Source: Cytophagales bacterium (GTDB lineage Bacteria > Bacteroidota > Bacteroidia > Cytophagales > Cyclobacteriaceae). From it: a DNA stretch of 64,000 bases. Below, piece after piece: positions 1-9,056 of the stretch. Positions within the stretch are counted from its first letter, which is position 1, and each line of letters starts with the position of its first letter. The translations under genes were made by a program, and so were the position numbers. The notes under the pieces are model-generated. The model had not been told where the DNA came from and did no database searches. It saw only the letters and a list, made by a program, of their open reading frames with translations. The stretch covers positions 2,735,001-2,799,000 of the forward strand of contig JAWPMT010000005.1 of the NCBI GenBank assembly GCA_033344775.1, read 5' to 3'.

Positions 1-2808
1 TTGATGCTCTGTATGCAAAAGCCTTACGCCCAAACCCGTCAGGTTTTTGGCCTTCAGTAAATCATTAGCTGCGTATTCATTGGATAGCAGAGAGTATTCA
101 ATGCCTTTATCCCTTTGGTCATTGCGGAAATACGCCAGAGAAAGATTATTATAGATAAAGGAGATGATTTCCATGTACCCACTTTCCTTCGAAACGGCCT
201 CTGCTTTGTGCCCATAAGCAATGGCTTTTTGCATTTGTCCCGCAAACTGATAATAGTTGTTCAAGGCCAGGTATCCTTTGATCAAAAGCTCCGGTGCCGT
301 GTATTGAGACAAGACTTGCTCCAAAGAAGCTGCGATTTCCCGGGCCTGTTCCAACCGCTGATAATTGGCCAGAAGAATCAGCCTTTCTGCATATAAGTTG
401 ATCAGTTCAAACTTCAAATAAGGGCTGCTACCTGCCTTTTCTATCCGGACCGTATTCAATGCCAGAGCATTGTCTACATCTCCTGACTGAAGCATGATCG
501 CATATTTCTTATCTGTAAATCGGCAATACAAGAAAGGGTTTTCTACGGCATCATTAGCTTCTTCATACCACATGGACTTCAGCACCACATTCGTTTGATA
601 ATCCGCCAACCAGTCTTTCCAATCATCGCTCAGGTCATCTCGCCGATATTGCTCGTCCAGTAGTTCATTCAGGTAGTGGAGCATGTAGTGAGAATAGCTA
701 AACGGCAATCCCGTATCATACATTACCTGATTGGCAGCCTGAAGTCTTTTTGTCAATTCTTTAGCATGTTTCAGAATACCACCGTTTTTCAGGTCGACAA
801 ATATTTTGCCTGCTACTTCTTCCGGGTATTGATGATCCGCCTGACTGTAGGCTTGCTGAAAGATGCTGATGGTAGCATTGATATTGGGGACCAGCGAAGC
901 ATTGTAATAGTCAAAGTAACCCGTCCATGAATTGGCGTAAGAAAGGTAATAGTCGAACTGATTTTGAGCCATCATCCGTCCCGCTCGGGTTGCTAGTTTT
1001 TGGGCTTCAGTAGTTTGGCCTAAGGCAGACTTAAAAATGAACAAATTAGTCAGGATGCTGATGTCCGTGGGATTCAACAAGTGCGCCATATCGAAGTAGC
1101 TGATGGCCCGGTCAAAGTTTTCTGCTTGTACTTGTCCCAGGCCAGCTCGCAGGTAGATCTCCGCCTGATCTGGATATCGCTTGATCAAACTTTCGAAAAG
1201 TGAGCTCGCAAGGGTATAATTCTTGTTGTCATAGGCGGTCATCGCTTGCTTATAGTCAGGATGATCCTCAACGAACTGAATGTATTTGTTTGTCGAAAGC
1301 TTGACCACCGGTTTTGGTGTAGCTGCTACCTGCTTGTTAGGTTTTTCAGGTTTGGGTGCTTCCTCAACTGCTACCTTTTCTTCCTTTTCTGGTTTGGTGG
1401 ATTCTTTTGCCACAACCGCTACTTCTGGTGTAGAAGAACCCCTTGAATGGATATAGCTCACGATTATATCGTCAACCCGGATGGTCGTGTTTTGATTGCT
1501 CTGCACCGATAGTACCTGGCCAAAGAATGGTTTGAATGGTACAGTGGTCACCAGTATTTCATTGATGAAGAAATAATACTGATCCGCAACTTTTCGGACA
1601 GTCATCTTATTGTAGTCACGCTTACTAAGTGCAGCTGATTCCGTCCAACTTTGATAATTGGTCCAATTATTTTCAGCAGCATCATCATAGCTGAAAACCT
1701 TAAAACTTCCATCACCCGAAAAACCGAATCGTAAGTTGCTCCAATCGTCACTTTTCTGGCCCCAGTTCAGGCTATTGGAGTTATTATCTTCTCCAGAAAC
1801 GAATTTCATTTTGCATTCAATCTGGAAATCCCGGGACTGGTCAATGGTGAATTGGTTTTCCTCATTGAATTTGGCAGCAGCATAGTAGCCAGTTTTGAAG
1901 GATTGAATGACATAATATCCATTCTCAATTTGAAAATATCGAGAGTCGGAAGTACCTGCGCGCCAGGATTGGCTGTTGTCTGAGAAATCTTCCTTATAGA
2001 GCATTTCCTGATAAGAATAGCCTGTATACTGTACAGCCTGTTCATTGATTTTAGGTCGATAAGCAGACAAGTCTTGAATTTGCTCACCTTTCTTTTTGGT
2101 GAGGTATCCAACAATTAAATTCTTCACATGGATCTCGGTCCCATCATTGACCATGAAACCTACATTGTCATCATAAAAGGCAGAATAGTCTGCCGTATGG
2201 ACCAGGGTTTCATTCACAAAGAAATAGAGCTTATTACCGGATTTACGGACTGTGAATTTGTTGAAGTTCCTTGGTTGCAGGGGTTCACAAACAGTCCAGC
2301 CTAATAGGTCCGTGAAAGACCGGGAATCAGCATTGTAATTGTCGATGGTAATTTTCCCGTTGCCAGAGAATCCGAATCTGAAATGTGAAGTAAATCCCGA
2401 AGCTGATTTTTTAGTGGCTTTACCAAACAGCAAGGCATTCGCATTATTGTCGCGACCAGCCACATATTTCATGTCGACTTCAATCTGAAAGTCGCGACGC
2501 TTATCAGTCTGAAAAAGTCCTTTCTTATTGAAGGATTCCTCAGGAATGTAATTCTCTACTAAGGAGGCTAACTTGTAATAGCCGTTTTCTATTTTCTTTT
2601 CATATCGATCTGTTGCGGCGGTCGCGTAGCCTTTCGCATTGACACGAAAAGGCTCATAAAATAAAATTCCATCCCGCTGATATCCGAGATCCGAATACTC
2701 GCTCTGAGCAACAGATTGAATTGACAACCAGCTGTAGACCGAAACCAATGCGATCATCAACAATTTTCTCGAATACCCGGCTTTGAAAACAATGGATAAA
2801 GCTATCAT
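1..2808 (-). CDS. Secreted protein with two LamG-like modules and TPR repeats (3' end beyond window)
   Basis: The frame is open from an ATG at 2808 to the window edge (936 codons, no stop), so the C-terminus is missing. An N-terminal signal peptide is visible, with likely cleavage after SIQSVAQ; a second Met at residue 18 could be the true start. Two homologous beta-sandwich-like modules follow at about residues 40-235 and 255-450. Both carry a 'RDFQIE...K(Y/F)V(A/S)G.DNN' core and a 'F(T/M)VRK...YFF(V/I)NE' strand pair, resembling LamG/DUF1080-type concanavalin folds. A Lys/Glu/Pro-rich linker (about 453-495) leads into TPR-like helices from about 505 onward ('AMTAYDNKNYTLASSLFESL'). Proteins of this layout in Bacteroidota often end in a peptidase-like domain (caspase or CHAT), but that part is not in the window, so the function is unknown. 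It lies 115 bp downstream of padR on the same strand. Confidence 0.8.
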   Translation of the reverse strand, partial: MIALSIVFKAGYSRKLLMIALVSVYSWLSIQSVAQSEYSDLGYQRDGILFYEPFRVNAKGYATAATDRYEKKIENGYYKLASLVENYIPEESFNKKGLFQTDKRRDFQIEVDMKYVAGRDNNANALLFGKATKKSASGFTSHFRFGFSGNGKITIDNYNADSRSFTDLLGWTVCEPLQPRNFNKFTVRKSGNKLYFFVNETLVHTADYSAFYDDNVGFMVNDGTEIHVKNLIVGYLTKKKGEQIQDLSAYRPKINEQAVQYTGYSYQEMLYKEDFSDNSQSWRAGTSDSRYFQIENGYYVIQSFKTGYYAAAKFNEENQFTIDQSRDFQIECKMKFVSGEDNNSNSLNWGQKSDDWSNLRFGFSGDGSFKVFSYDDAAENNWTNYQSWTESAALSKRDYNKMTVRKVADQYYFFINEILVTTVPFKPFFGQVLSVQSNQNTTIRVDDIIVSYIHSRGSSTPEVAVVAKESTKPEKEEKVAVEEAPKPEKPNKQVAATPKPVVKLSTNKYIQFVEDHPDYKQAMTAYDNKNYTLASSLFESLIKRYPDQAEIYLRAGLGQVQAENFDRAISYFDMAHLLNPTDISILTNLFIFKSALGQTTEAQKLATRAGRMMAQNQFDYYLSYANSWTGYFDYYNASLVPNINATISIFQQAYSQADHQYPEEVAGKIFVDLKNGGILKHAKELTKRLQAANQVMYDTGLPFSYSHYMLHYLNELLDEQYRRDDLSDDWKDWLADYQTNVVLKSMWYEEANDAVENPFLYCRFTDKKYAIMLQSGDVDNALALNTVRIEKAGSSPYLKFELINLYAERLILLANYQRLEQAREIAASLEQVLSQYTAPELLIKGYLALNNYYQFAGQMQKAIAYGHKAEAVSKESGYMEIISFIYNNLSLAYFRNDQRDKGIEYSLLSNEYAANDLLKAKNLTGLGVRLLHTEHQ

Positions 2809-2923
2809 ATTTGAAAAGGCTTTGAACTCAAATTTCCTTTTCAAAATTGCTTCGCTTTCAAGGCAATTACCTTCCGTGGCAATGGGTAAAGGCGTCTACG
2901 GGTTTCACGGTATAAAAGTACCC

Positions 2924-3259
2924 TTAGAGCCCGCTAAGCTGCCCAAATTGTGGAATTGCTGCCCAAATGGAGTCGCGCTGTTCTTTGGTTCTGATCAGCA
3001 CTTTTTCACCTGCTTGCGTCAATTGGAACAAGTGTTTTCTTCTCCCGCCACGCGAAGAAGTTGCACCTGCATACCGTGAGCTGACGTACCCTTTTTTCTC
3101 GAGGCGAGCCAGCGAGGCGTGGACCGTACTAATGGTGATGGCACGATCACACCTTTCCTTGATCTCTTTCTGAATGGCGTAACCGTAGGCATCGTCATGC
3201 AGCAGGGCGACCACCAACATGATCAACTCCTCTAATTCTCCAATGTTCGTTCCTTTCAT
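2924..3259 (-). CDS. PadR family transcriptional regulator
   Basis: This 111-residue protein has the PadR winged-helix layout. It begins 'GELEELIMLVVALLHDDAYG', continues with a recognition-helix region 'ITISTVHASLARLEKKGYV', and has the basic wing 'GGRRKHLFQLTQAG'. PadR proteins are dimeric repressors that often control efflux or permease genes in response to small ligands or membrane stress. Its ATG overlaps the stop of the upstream FtsX-like permease by one base (TAATG), so the two are almost certainly translationally coupled. The pairing of PadR with prefix-domain permeases is a recurrent arrangement in Bacteroidota and Acidobacteria. The regulator lies downstream of the permease, so it probably autoregulates through the operon promoter, where two palindromes occur at 5916-5974. 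Confidence 0.9.
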   Translation of the reverse strand: MKGTNIGELEELIMLVVALLHDDAYGYAIQKEIKERCDRAITISTVHASLARLEKKGYVSSRYAGATSSRGGRRKHLFQLTQAGEKVLIRTKEQRDSIWAAIPQFGQLSGL

Positions 3260-5874
3260 TACTCGTCCTTCAGGTTTTCGGTGAGTTTCGTATTGCCAAA
3301 TTTAAAGCTCAGAGCGCTGATGATCACTACACTGACCAGGATCGTGACCAGTCCCGCGAAAAAAAATGGTGCGGGGTTCAGATCGATTTTGTAGACAAAA
3401 TCATCAAGCCAGTCGCTTACCAGCCAATAAGCCAATGGTGCGGATATCACAAACCCAATCAGTATAATGACTAAAAACTGCCGATTCATCATGCCAATGA
3501 TACTTTGGATCGTTGCACCTAGGATCTTGCGAATGCTGATCTCTTTTCTACGTTGCTGCAAGATCAATGCTGTCAATCCATACAGTCCCAATGCACATAA
3601 AATGACACTGATCACTGCGTACACAGATGCCATACTCAAGAGCAGTTGTTCGCTCTTGTATTGCTCATCGAACCACTGATCTACGAAATAGAAATCGATC
3701 GGTGTTCGCTCAGCCAAGGCTTCATAATTATCCGTGATGTACTTGATGGTTTGGCGGACATCACCACTGCCAATTCTGATGGAAGCATATTCCGGGCGTG
3801 GATTCAGAAACAAGACCATGGGTTCAATGGCATTTTTGGCCAAAGAGCCAATGTGAAAGTCATTCAGCACACCGATCACTGGGAATGATCGCTCTGAGGA
3901 AAAAGTGATGTGCTGACCAATGGGATCTTCCCATCCCATGAAATCAGCAAACGCTTGATTGACCATCAATGTACCAGCGGAATCTGCTTTTGATCCTTTT
4001 CGAAAAGCGCGACCAGCGGCCAAAGGAATTTCATACGTATCAATGAAATCAAAATCAATGCCGTACATCCGAGCAGAGACATCTCCTTCGTAACCATCCG
4101 CATTTACCCGATCGGTATAGGAACCTCCACCCAGGGCAGAACGACCAATAGATACTGATTGGATATTGGGGTGAGCTTCCAAATTGGATCTGAAAACGGC
4201 ACTTTTTGGCCCCACTTCATTGTCCAGATTTACAACCATCACCTGAGATGCATTGAATCCAAGCGGCTTATTCACAAGGTAGTTGATTTGACGAACGACC
4301 GTGATGGTGCAGATGATCAGAAAGATAGATACCGCATATTGAAAGGTAACCAGTACCTTCCGTAACCACCCTGTTTCATTAGCTGCCCCTGAAGCCGATT
4401 TGAGAATGGACGAAATGGCATGTGAAGACATTACAACTGCAGGATAGGCCCCTACCAGAAAGCTGATGCCCAGGATAAAAAGGAGCAGACTGACAAGACT
4501 CATCGGTGCGAATACAGCACTCAATGGAATGTCCTTTTCAATCAGGTTGTTGGCTTCCGGTAAGATCAGATATAAAAGTGCTAAACTGATTAGGGAGGCT
4601 AAAAGAGTAATGATAAAAGTTTCCGCAATGAACCGGCCCATCAATTGGTTCCGCGTGGATCCTACTACTTTTCGAATACCTACTTCCTTGTTGGATCGTG
4701 AAGCCTTGGAAAGGGCGATATTGACATAGTTGACGCTAGCGATCAGAAAGATCAGGAAGGCTGAGAACCCAAGCAGGTAAACAAACCGGATGCTGCCGGT
4801 TTTCATCCCGCGAGCCATGGCGATCTCATCACCGTACAAATACATGTCTTGAAAGGGCTGGAGTTTGAGGAAATAATTTTCGGCCCGTTCAGCAAAATGG
4901 GTCTGCATCATTTCCTCAAATTTCTTTTCTGCCAATTGCGCATCAGCATTTTTAACCATTCTAACGAAGGTGAAAATCGCCTGAGCACGCCAGTTATTCA
5001 TCCAGTTTTGGGGCATCGGACCCAAATTGGGTACGGTGGTGGTCCATGAAATCAACGCCTCAAATTGCATAGAAGCTTGTCGAGGAGGAGCTTTGAAAAC
5101 CCCGGTCACCGTATACTCAAGATCGCCTATGCCTACCACTTGTTTGCCAATAGGGCTGGCATTGCCAAATAAAGATTGGGAAAGCGATTCGCTGATCACC
5201 AACGAGGATGGACGTTTCAGTAAGTCTTTAGGATTGCCCTGAATCAATTCAACGTCAAACAACTCCATAAAAGTGGAATCCACGATATAGACACTTGGGC
5301 TGACAATGTTTTTGCGCTCATGAGTAAATATGACCTGATCCCACCAGGGAAGCACACGTGCAAATGCCTCTATTTCTGGGTACTCTTTGGTCATAGTAGG
5401 ACCCATCATCCCGGAGGTCTCATAAGTGAGTACGTCTACATTTTCAGGGACATTGATGTGCCTTTTGTAAACACGATATAGCTGGTCACCCGATTGGACA
5501 TACTTATCAAATTGCAGCTCGTCATTGATGAATATGAGTGCAAATAGTGAACAAGAAATTGCAGTAATCAGCCCTATGAGGTTGATGACGAAAAACACCC
5601 TGTGTTTTCTCAATGAACGATAGGAAGTAAGCAGGTAATTGGTCCAGATTGATGCCATGTTAGAAGATCGTTTATCACTTTTTCTAAAAATGAGCCTGAA
5701 AAACCCAATGGCCTGAAGCAAGTAGATCAGCTGAGATCGACGAATACTTTTCTCCTCGATATTGTCCAAAAAGGCCTCTTCCAGATCCCCGGAAATACCT
5801 TCGACCAGGTATGGATCACAAAACCATTCCAGGCAAGTCAAGATCCATTTCGGTGGTTGAGGATGATTGGACAT
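3259..5874 (-). CDS. FtsX/MacB-like ABC transporter permease with N-terminal prefix domain
   Basis: The protein is 871 residues long. Residues 1-85 form a soluble prefix ('WLEWFCDPYLVEGISGDLEE'-like helices) seen in permeases that travel with PadR regulators. Then comes the FtsX architecture twice: TM1 near 100-120, a large MacB-type periplasmic domain, three TMs around 370-480 ending in 'FLVGAYPAVVMSS', TM near 510-530, a second periplasmic domain, and three C-terminal TMs including the conserved 'KEISIRKILGAT' motif. Such permeases normally work with a LolD/MacB-type ATPase to move lipids, peptides or lipoproteins across the envelope. No ATPase is adjacent here, so a partner must be encoded elsewhere, or the nearest-type ATPase at 54216 might serve (speculative). 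It forms an operon with the downstream padR gene. Confidence 0.9.
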   Translation of the reverse strand: MSNHPQPPKWILTCLEWFCDPYLVEGISGDLEEAFLDNIEEKSIRRSQLIYLLQAIGFFRLIFRKSDKRSSNMASIWTNYLLTSYRSLRKHRVFFVINLIGLITAISCSLFALIFINDELQFDKYVQSGDQLYRVYKRHINVPENVDVLTYETSGMMGPTMTKEYPEIEAFARVLPWWDQVIFTHERKNIVSPSVYIVDSTFMELFDVELIQGNPKDLLKRPSSLVISESLSQSLFGNASPIGKQVVGIGDLEYTVTGVFKAPPRQASMQFEALISWTTTVPNLGPMPQNWMNNWRAQAIFTFVRMVKNADAQLAEKKFEEMMQTHFAERAENYFLKLQPFQDMYLYGDEIAMARGMKTGSIRFVYLLGFSAFLIFLIASVNYVNIALSKASRSNKEVGIRKVVGSTRNQLMGRFIAETFIITLLASLISLALLYLILPEANNLIEKDIPLSAVFAPMSLVSLLLFILGISFLVGAYPAVVMSSHAISSILKSASGAANETGWLRKVLVTFQYAVSIFLIICTITVVRQINYLVNKPLGFNASQVMVVNLDNEVGPKSAVFRSNLEAHPNIQSVSIGRSALGGGSYTDRVNADGYEGDVSARMYGIDFDFIDTYEIPLAAGRAFRKGSKADSAGTLMVNQAFADFMGWEDPIGQHITFSSERSFPVIGVLNDFHIGSLAKNAIEPMVLFLNPRPEYASIRIGSGDVRQTIKYITDNYEALAERTPIDFYFVDQWFDEQYKSEQLLLSMASVYAVISVILCALGLYGLTALILQQRRKEISIRKILGATIQSIIGMMNRQFLVIILIGFVISAPLAYWLVSDWLDDFVYKIDLNPAPFFFAGLVTILVSVVIISALSFKFGNTKLTENLKDE

Positions 5875-5915
5875 AGGGTCAAGTTAGCAGGTTTTTCAGA
5901 ACTATTTTTATTTCA

Positions 5916-5930
5916 TTCGATTATGTCGAA
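5916..5930. promoter_or_regulatory. Palindrome copy 1, candidate PadR operator
   Basis: TTCGATTATGTCGAA is a perfect inverted repeat (TTCGA-N5-TCGAA). It lies 42 bp upstream of the permease start codon and is repeated identically at 5960-5974. A transcription factor dimer site controlling the permease-padR operon is the simplest reading. Assignment to PadR is inferred from context. Confidence 0.55.
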
Positions 5931-5959
5931 AAACTAAACGGATAAACCATCCTATTTGT

Positions 5960-5974
5960 TTCGATTATGTCGAA
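5960..5974. promoter_or_regulatory. Palindrome copy 2, candidate PadR operator
   Basis: This is a second exact copy of TTCGATTATGTCGAA, 44 bp from the first (about four helical turns, so on the same DNA face). It sits between the divergent permease operon and the helical-repeat gene at 6036, so it could control both directions. It also covers an upstream in-frame ATG at 5967, one reason for rejecting that start. Confidence 0.55.
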
Positions 5975-6035
5975 TTTGATGTTCATTCGACAGGTATACT
6001 GTGCTTATTTAAGAAGGTTACTGTATCTTTTCAAT

Positions 6036-6677
6036 ATGGGTAACTCAGGTAATGTCATTGGTCGTTTTTCCTCTTCATTGGACCGTAGGGACCAGGGACC
6101 CAATGAAGTTATCGCACAGGCAATTGTGGATGATGCGGGCGGGGATTTATTAGAAGAAGTGGTGCAAGTCATACACTCAAAAGCAGCTACGCGTACCATA
6201 AATGATGTGGTGATGACGCTTATGGCGGTTAGTCGTATTCATCCTAAATTATTGGTGCAGAAAGCAGATGTTTTCATCGATTTGTTAGAGAGTAAAAGCA
6301 ATCGGCAGGTTTGGGGAAGCATGATTGCTCTGGCCAATATGGCTCCCCTCGTGAAGGAAAAGCTCAAGCCACACCTCGTAAAAATCCTCCAGGCCATGGA
6401 TGAAGGAACTGTGGTTACCAGAGATCATGGGTTTAGCATCCTGACTGAATTATACAAAGAAGATCAATCAGGAGATTTGCTAGCCTTGATCAATGAACAG
6501 TTACTGAATGCACCTTCGAATCAGGTAGGACAGTACACCGAAAAATTCATGGAAGTAGTGAGAAAAGAGGACGTTTCAACTTTTGTAGAAGCCCTGGAAG
6601 TGAGAGGCCAGGAGTTGACCAATGAGCATCACCTCAAGCGATTGGGTAAGAATCTGAAGAATTTGAGAGGATTATAG
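6036..6677 (+). CDS. HEAT/ARM-like helical repeat protein, hypothetical
   Basis: This is a 213-residue soluble protein with no signal peptide. The frame opens at 5967, but I choose the ATG at 6036 ('MGNSGNVIGRFSSSLDRRDQ') because the extra 23 residues would be encoded by the palindromic regulatory region. The body is a run of paired amphipathic helices ('RTINDVVMTLMAVSRIHPKL', 'QVWGSMIALANMAPLVKEKL') typical of HEAT or armadillo folds, which act as protein-binding scaffolds. No catalytic motif is visible. It is divergent from the permease-padR operon and shares its intergenic region, so co-regulation is possible but unproven. The function is unknown. Confidence 0.7.
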   Translation: MGNSGNVIGRFSSSLDRRDQGPNEVIAQAIVDDAGGDLLEEVVQVIHSKAATRTINDVVMTLMAVSRIHPKLLVQKADVFIDLLESKSNRQVWGSMIALANMAPLVKEKLKPHLVKILQAMDEGTVVTRDHGFSILTELYKEDQSGDLLALINEQLLNAPSNQVGQYTEKFMEVVRKEDVSTFVEALEVRGQELTNEHHLKRLGKNLKNLRGL

Positions 6678-6789
6678 GGTTTAATCCTCTGTTAGAGTTT
6701 AAAAACGATAAGGTGGCTCGCCCACATTTGCAATTTGGGTGAATTATTCTTAGGCATTTGTAATGCCAGAACAGCGTTTTATTGGGTGC

Positions 6790-8127
6790 TTAACTTGGCA
6801 AAGCAAACCCTGAAATCGTACGGTAGAGATTCACCGCTGCTTTATCAGTCAATCCACTGATGAAATCAACCACCAGCTGCATGCTTTGATATACCGTCAG
6901 GTCTCCTTTTAACAGATTTTGATAGTCCGGGGGAAGTAATCGGTAAACGGCTTTCGGTTTAGGGTTCTTGGATCCCTCGCCAAATTTTTGTTCATAAACC
7001 GCCTGACAAAAGGATGCCATCAGTTTTTCCAGTACTTCCAGACCTGCGGCTTCACGTTCCAATACCTGTCGTGAACGATAGATTTTCTCTACTGACAAGC
7101 CTATGATTTGATTCAGGATAGGAGTAGATGGAATCTCATCGGTCAGGGCCTTATCAAAATTGCCATTCAGGATATTTTGTTCATGGTCCAAAAAACTGGA
7201 AACACACTCCTGGATCAGCTTATTAATGGTCATGGCCCGTAATAACCCCAACTTTTCTTCTTTACTCTGGATCTCGTTGAATTTATCGCGCTTGAACTTT
7301 TCTCCGATGATCTCCGCCATCAATTCAACCGTATCTTCCAGCCGAACCAGCCCCAGTCGGCATCCATCCTCCAAATCGATGATGTTGTAGCAAATGTCAT
7401 CTGCCGCTTCTACCAAAAACGCCAACGGGTGTCGCAAATATTGATCTTCCGCGATTTTGATGAGGCCCATGTCTTCTGCCAGCTGCGCGTACAACTCGCG
7501 GTTACTGTAGTAAACGCCAAATTTCTTCTGGCTTTTGCGGGTCTTGTCTTTTGGTGCGAAGGCGGTTTTTGGATACTTCGTGAAGGCTGCTAACGTTGCG
7601 TATGTCAGTCGTAAACCCCGGTACAATTCGTGATTTAGGATCCTGAACCCTTGTGCATTGCCTTCAAAAGTCGTCAGATCGGCCCATTCTTCCGCAGAAA
7701 CCAGTTTCTCGAATGTACCGCCAGCCTCAGTGCAACGGAAAAAAGAGCTAATACCTTCCTCCCCGGAGTGCCCAAAAGGAGGATTGCCCAGATCATGTGC
7801 AAGCGATGCCGCTGCCACAACCCCGCCGAAATGTTGGGTCGAATGCCCTTGGCTATCCAGTCCGTGACGCTGGATGATGACTTTACCAACCTCCTTACCC
7901 AGGGACCTCCCTACGCTGGAAACTTCCAAACTATGGGTCAGCCTGGTATGCACAAAATCATGCTCCGGCAACGGAAATACTTGTGTCTTGTCTTGAAGCT
8001 TGCGGAAAGGATGCGAGAAAATGATCCGGTCATAATCCTGATCAAATCGGGTTCTGATTTCATCATCTCCAGTCTCCGTTCTTTCGCCAAAACGTTTTGG
8101 AGACATCAGTTTTTCCCATTGCATCAT
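6790..8127 (-). CDS. dgt: Deoxyguanosinetriphosphate triphosphohydrolase (dGTPase)
   Basis: This 445-residue HD-superfamily enzyme hydrolyses dGTP (or other dNTPs) to the nucleoside and tripolyphosphate, lowering dNTP pools in the cytoplasm. Visible motifs are 'FSHPFRKLQDKTQV' near residue 37, His65 in 'HTRLTHSLEV', the metal-binding His111-Asp112 in 'ASLAHDLGNPPFGHSGEEGI', and the later 'EAADDICYNIIDLEDG', which supplies the last HD ligand. Length fits bacterial Dgt proteins. The start MMQW leaves two adjacent Met codons as options. It sits downstream of the CPBP protease with a 73-bp gap and converges on the helical-repeat gene at 6677. Confidence 0.95.
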   Translation of the reverse strand: MMQWEKLMSPKRFGERTETGDDEIRTRFDQDYDRIIFSHPFRKLQDKTQVFPLPEHDFVHTRLTHSLEVSSVGRSLGKEVGKVIIQRHGLDSQGHSTQHFGGVVAAASLAHDLGNPPFGHSGEEGISSFFRCTEAGGTFEKLVSAEEWADLTTFEGNAQGFRILNHELYRGLRLTYATLAAFTKYPKTAFAPKDKTRKSQKKFGVYYSNRELYAQLAEDMGLIKIAEDQYLRHPLAFLVEAADDICYNIIDLEDGCRLGLVRLEDTVELMAEIIGEKFKRDKFNEIQSKEEKLGLLRAMTINKLIQECVSSFLDHEQNILNGNFDKALTDEIPSTPILNQIIGLSVEKIYRSRQVLEREAAGLEVLEKLMASFCQAVYEQKFGEGSKNPKPKAVYRLLPPDYQNLLKGDLTVYQSMQLVVDFISGLTDKAAVNLYRTISGFALPS

Positions 8128-8200
8128 GTAAGGATCAAATTTGGTTTTCAGATTCGCGCTCGCAAAATTACCCGGTCAGGGGGATTGTGAGCAAACAAGT

Positions 8201-8866
8201 TTAAGTGGCAGGCATCTCGAACAACAAAACAGGAGCCAGTAATACGGCATTATGTAGAGCATGCAAGGCAAAGGACCAAAACATACCCCCATTTTTGACA
8301 CGGATATACCCAAAATAAAGACCTGCAACGAACTGTGGTAAAACAATCAGCGGGATCACCCAAACCGGCACGTCAATAGCCTGGAAGTTCGTCATGTGGA
8401 CCAATGCAAAGGCAACGGCGTTTAGATAAAAAAACAAGCCAAAAAAACGATCCCATTTTACTTTAACCAATGCGGCCGCTTCTTCACGTAAGACCCTTTT
8501 GTTGGCGATGGTAAACCACTCAGAAAGGCCAGCGATCAGATTCCATCGACGATTCAAATGCAATCGAAAGATCAATTCTTCGAAAAATGGTCCTACCAAT
8601 ATGACCAACCCTGCAATGGCCCAAATAGGATATTGCTCTAACATCGCTTTTAGGGCATGATCGTCCAGATCAACAATCTCCATTTGCTCGATGAAACCCA
8701 TCACTCCCACCAAAGGAAGCATGCATAGCAGGTCCAGCAACAGGATATAAAAAAGCCTGCTAATTTTCTCGACAATATTGGACTCCTCTACTTCTGCCAA
8801 CGAAGATTCATACGGCTTCCTGATGTATTGAATGGCAATTTGCCACTCCTCCTTTAGCTTGGCCAT
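8201..8866 (-). CDS. CPBP family intramembrane glutamic endopeptidase
   Basis: This 221-residue membrane protein belongs to the CPBP (Abi/Rce1-like) protease family. After a soluble N-terminus of about 35 residues there are several membrane helices. The catalytic motif EExxxR is at residues 96-101 ('FFEELIFR'), the second motif FxxxH is in 'AFALVHMTNF', and the third is in 'SFALHALHNAV'. All expected active-site residues are present, so it should be an active protease. Bacterial members process prenylated-like or bacteriocin peptides or have unknown substrates; nothing here identifies the substrate. A TAGTTTTG box lies 25 bp upstream (8891-8898). Confidence 0.88.
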   Translation of the reverse strand: MAKLKEEWQIAIQYIRKPYESSLAEVEESNIVEKISRLFYILLLDLLCMLPLVGVMGFIEQMEIVDLDDHALKAMLEQYPIWAIAGLVILVGPFFEELIFRLHLNRRWNLIAGLSEWFTIANKRVLREEAAALVKVKWDRFFGLFFYLNAVAFALVHMTNFQAIDVPVWVIPLIVLPQFVAGLYFGYIRVKNGGMFWSFALHALHNAVLLAPVLLFEMPAT

Positions 8867-8890
8867 GGATTACTTTTTTTCATTGAGGTT

Positions 8891-8898
8891 CAAAACTA
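8891..8898 (-). promoter_or_regulatory. Possible -7 promoter box of the CPBP gene
   Basis: On the minus strand this reads TAGTTTTG, matching the Bacteroidota -7 consensus TAnnTTTG. No good TTG -33 box is visible at the usual spacing, so the call is weak. Confidence 0.3.
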
Positions 8899-8960
8899 GT
8901 GGTTCTGTGGTATGTAGTAGTAAAGTGACCTTGAGATTAGGAATAATAATCAATCCCGTG

Positions 8961-8982
8961 CCCTTTCCCCCTTGAAAGGGGG
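8961..8982. repeat. Short extragenic palindrome (CCCCCTT-GA-AAGGGGG)
   Basis: A perfect 7-bp stem with a GA centre lies between the MtfA-like and CPBP genes. Related C/G-rich palindromes with 'aggggt' tails occur at 11458-11473 and near 13077, suggesting a dispersed family. It could act as a weak attenuator. Confidence 0.6.
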
Positions 8983-9056
8983 TGGTAGAAGACCTGGGGA
9001 TTTTTCATCTCCTCAAGTCAATCATTGAGTAAACCGAGCTTTACTTAACATCGGAA

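Noticed and set aside
5967-6035. Upstream start of the helical-repeat gene (ATG at 5967)
   Set aside because: The first codon lies inside one of the two palindromic operator-like sites, and the added residues have no sign of coding conservation.
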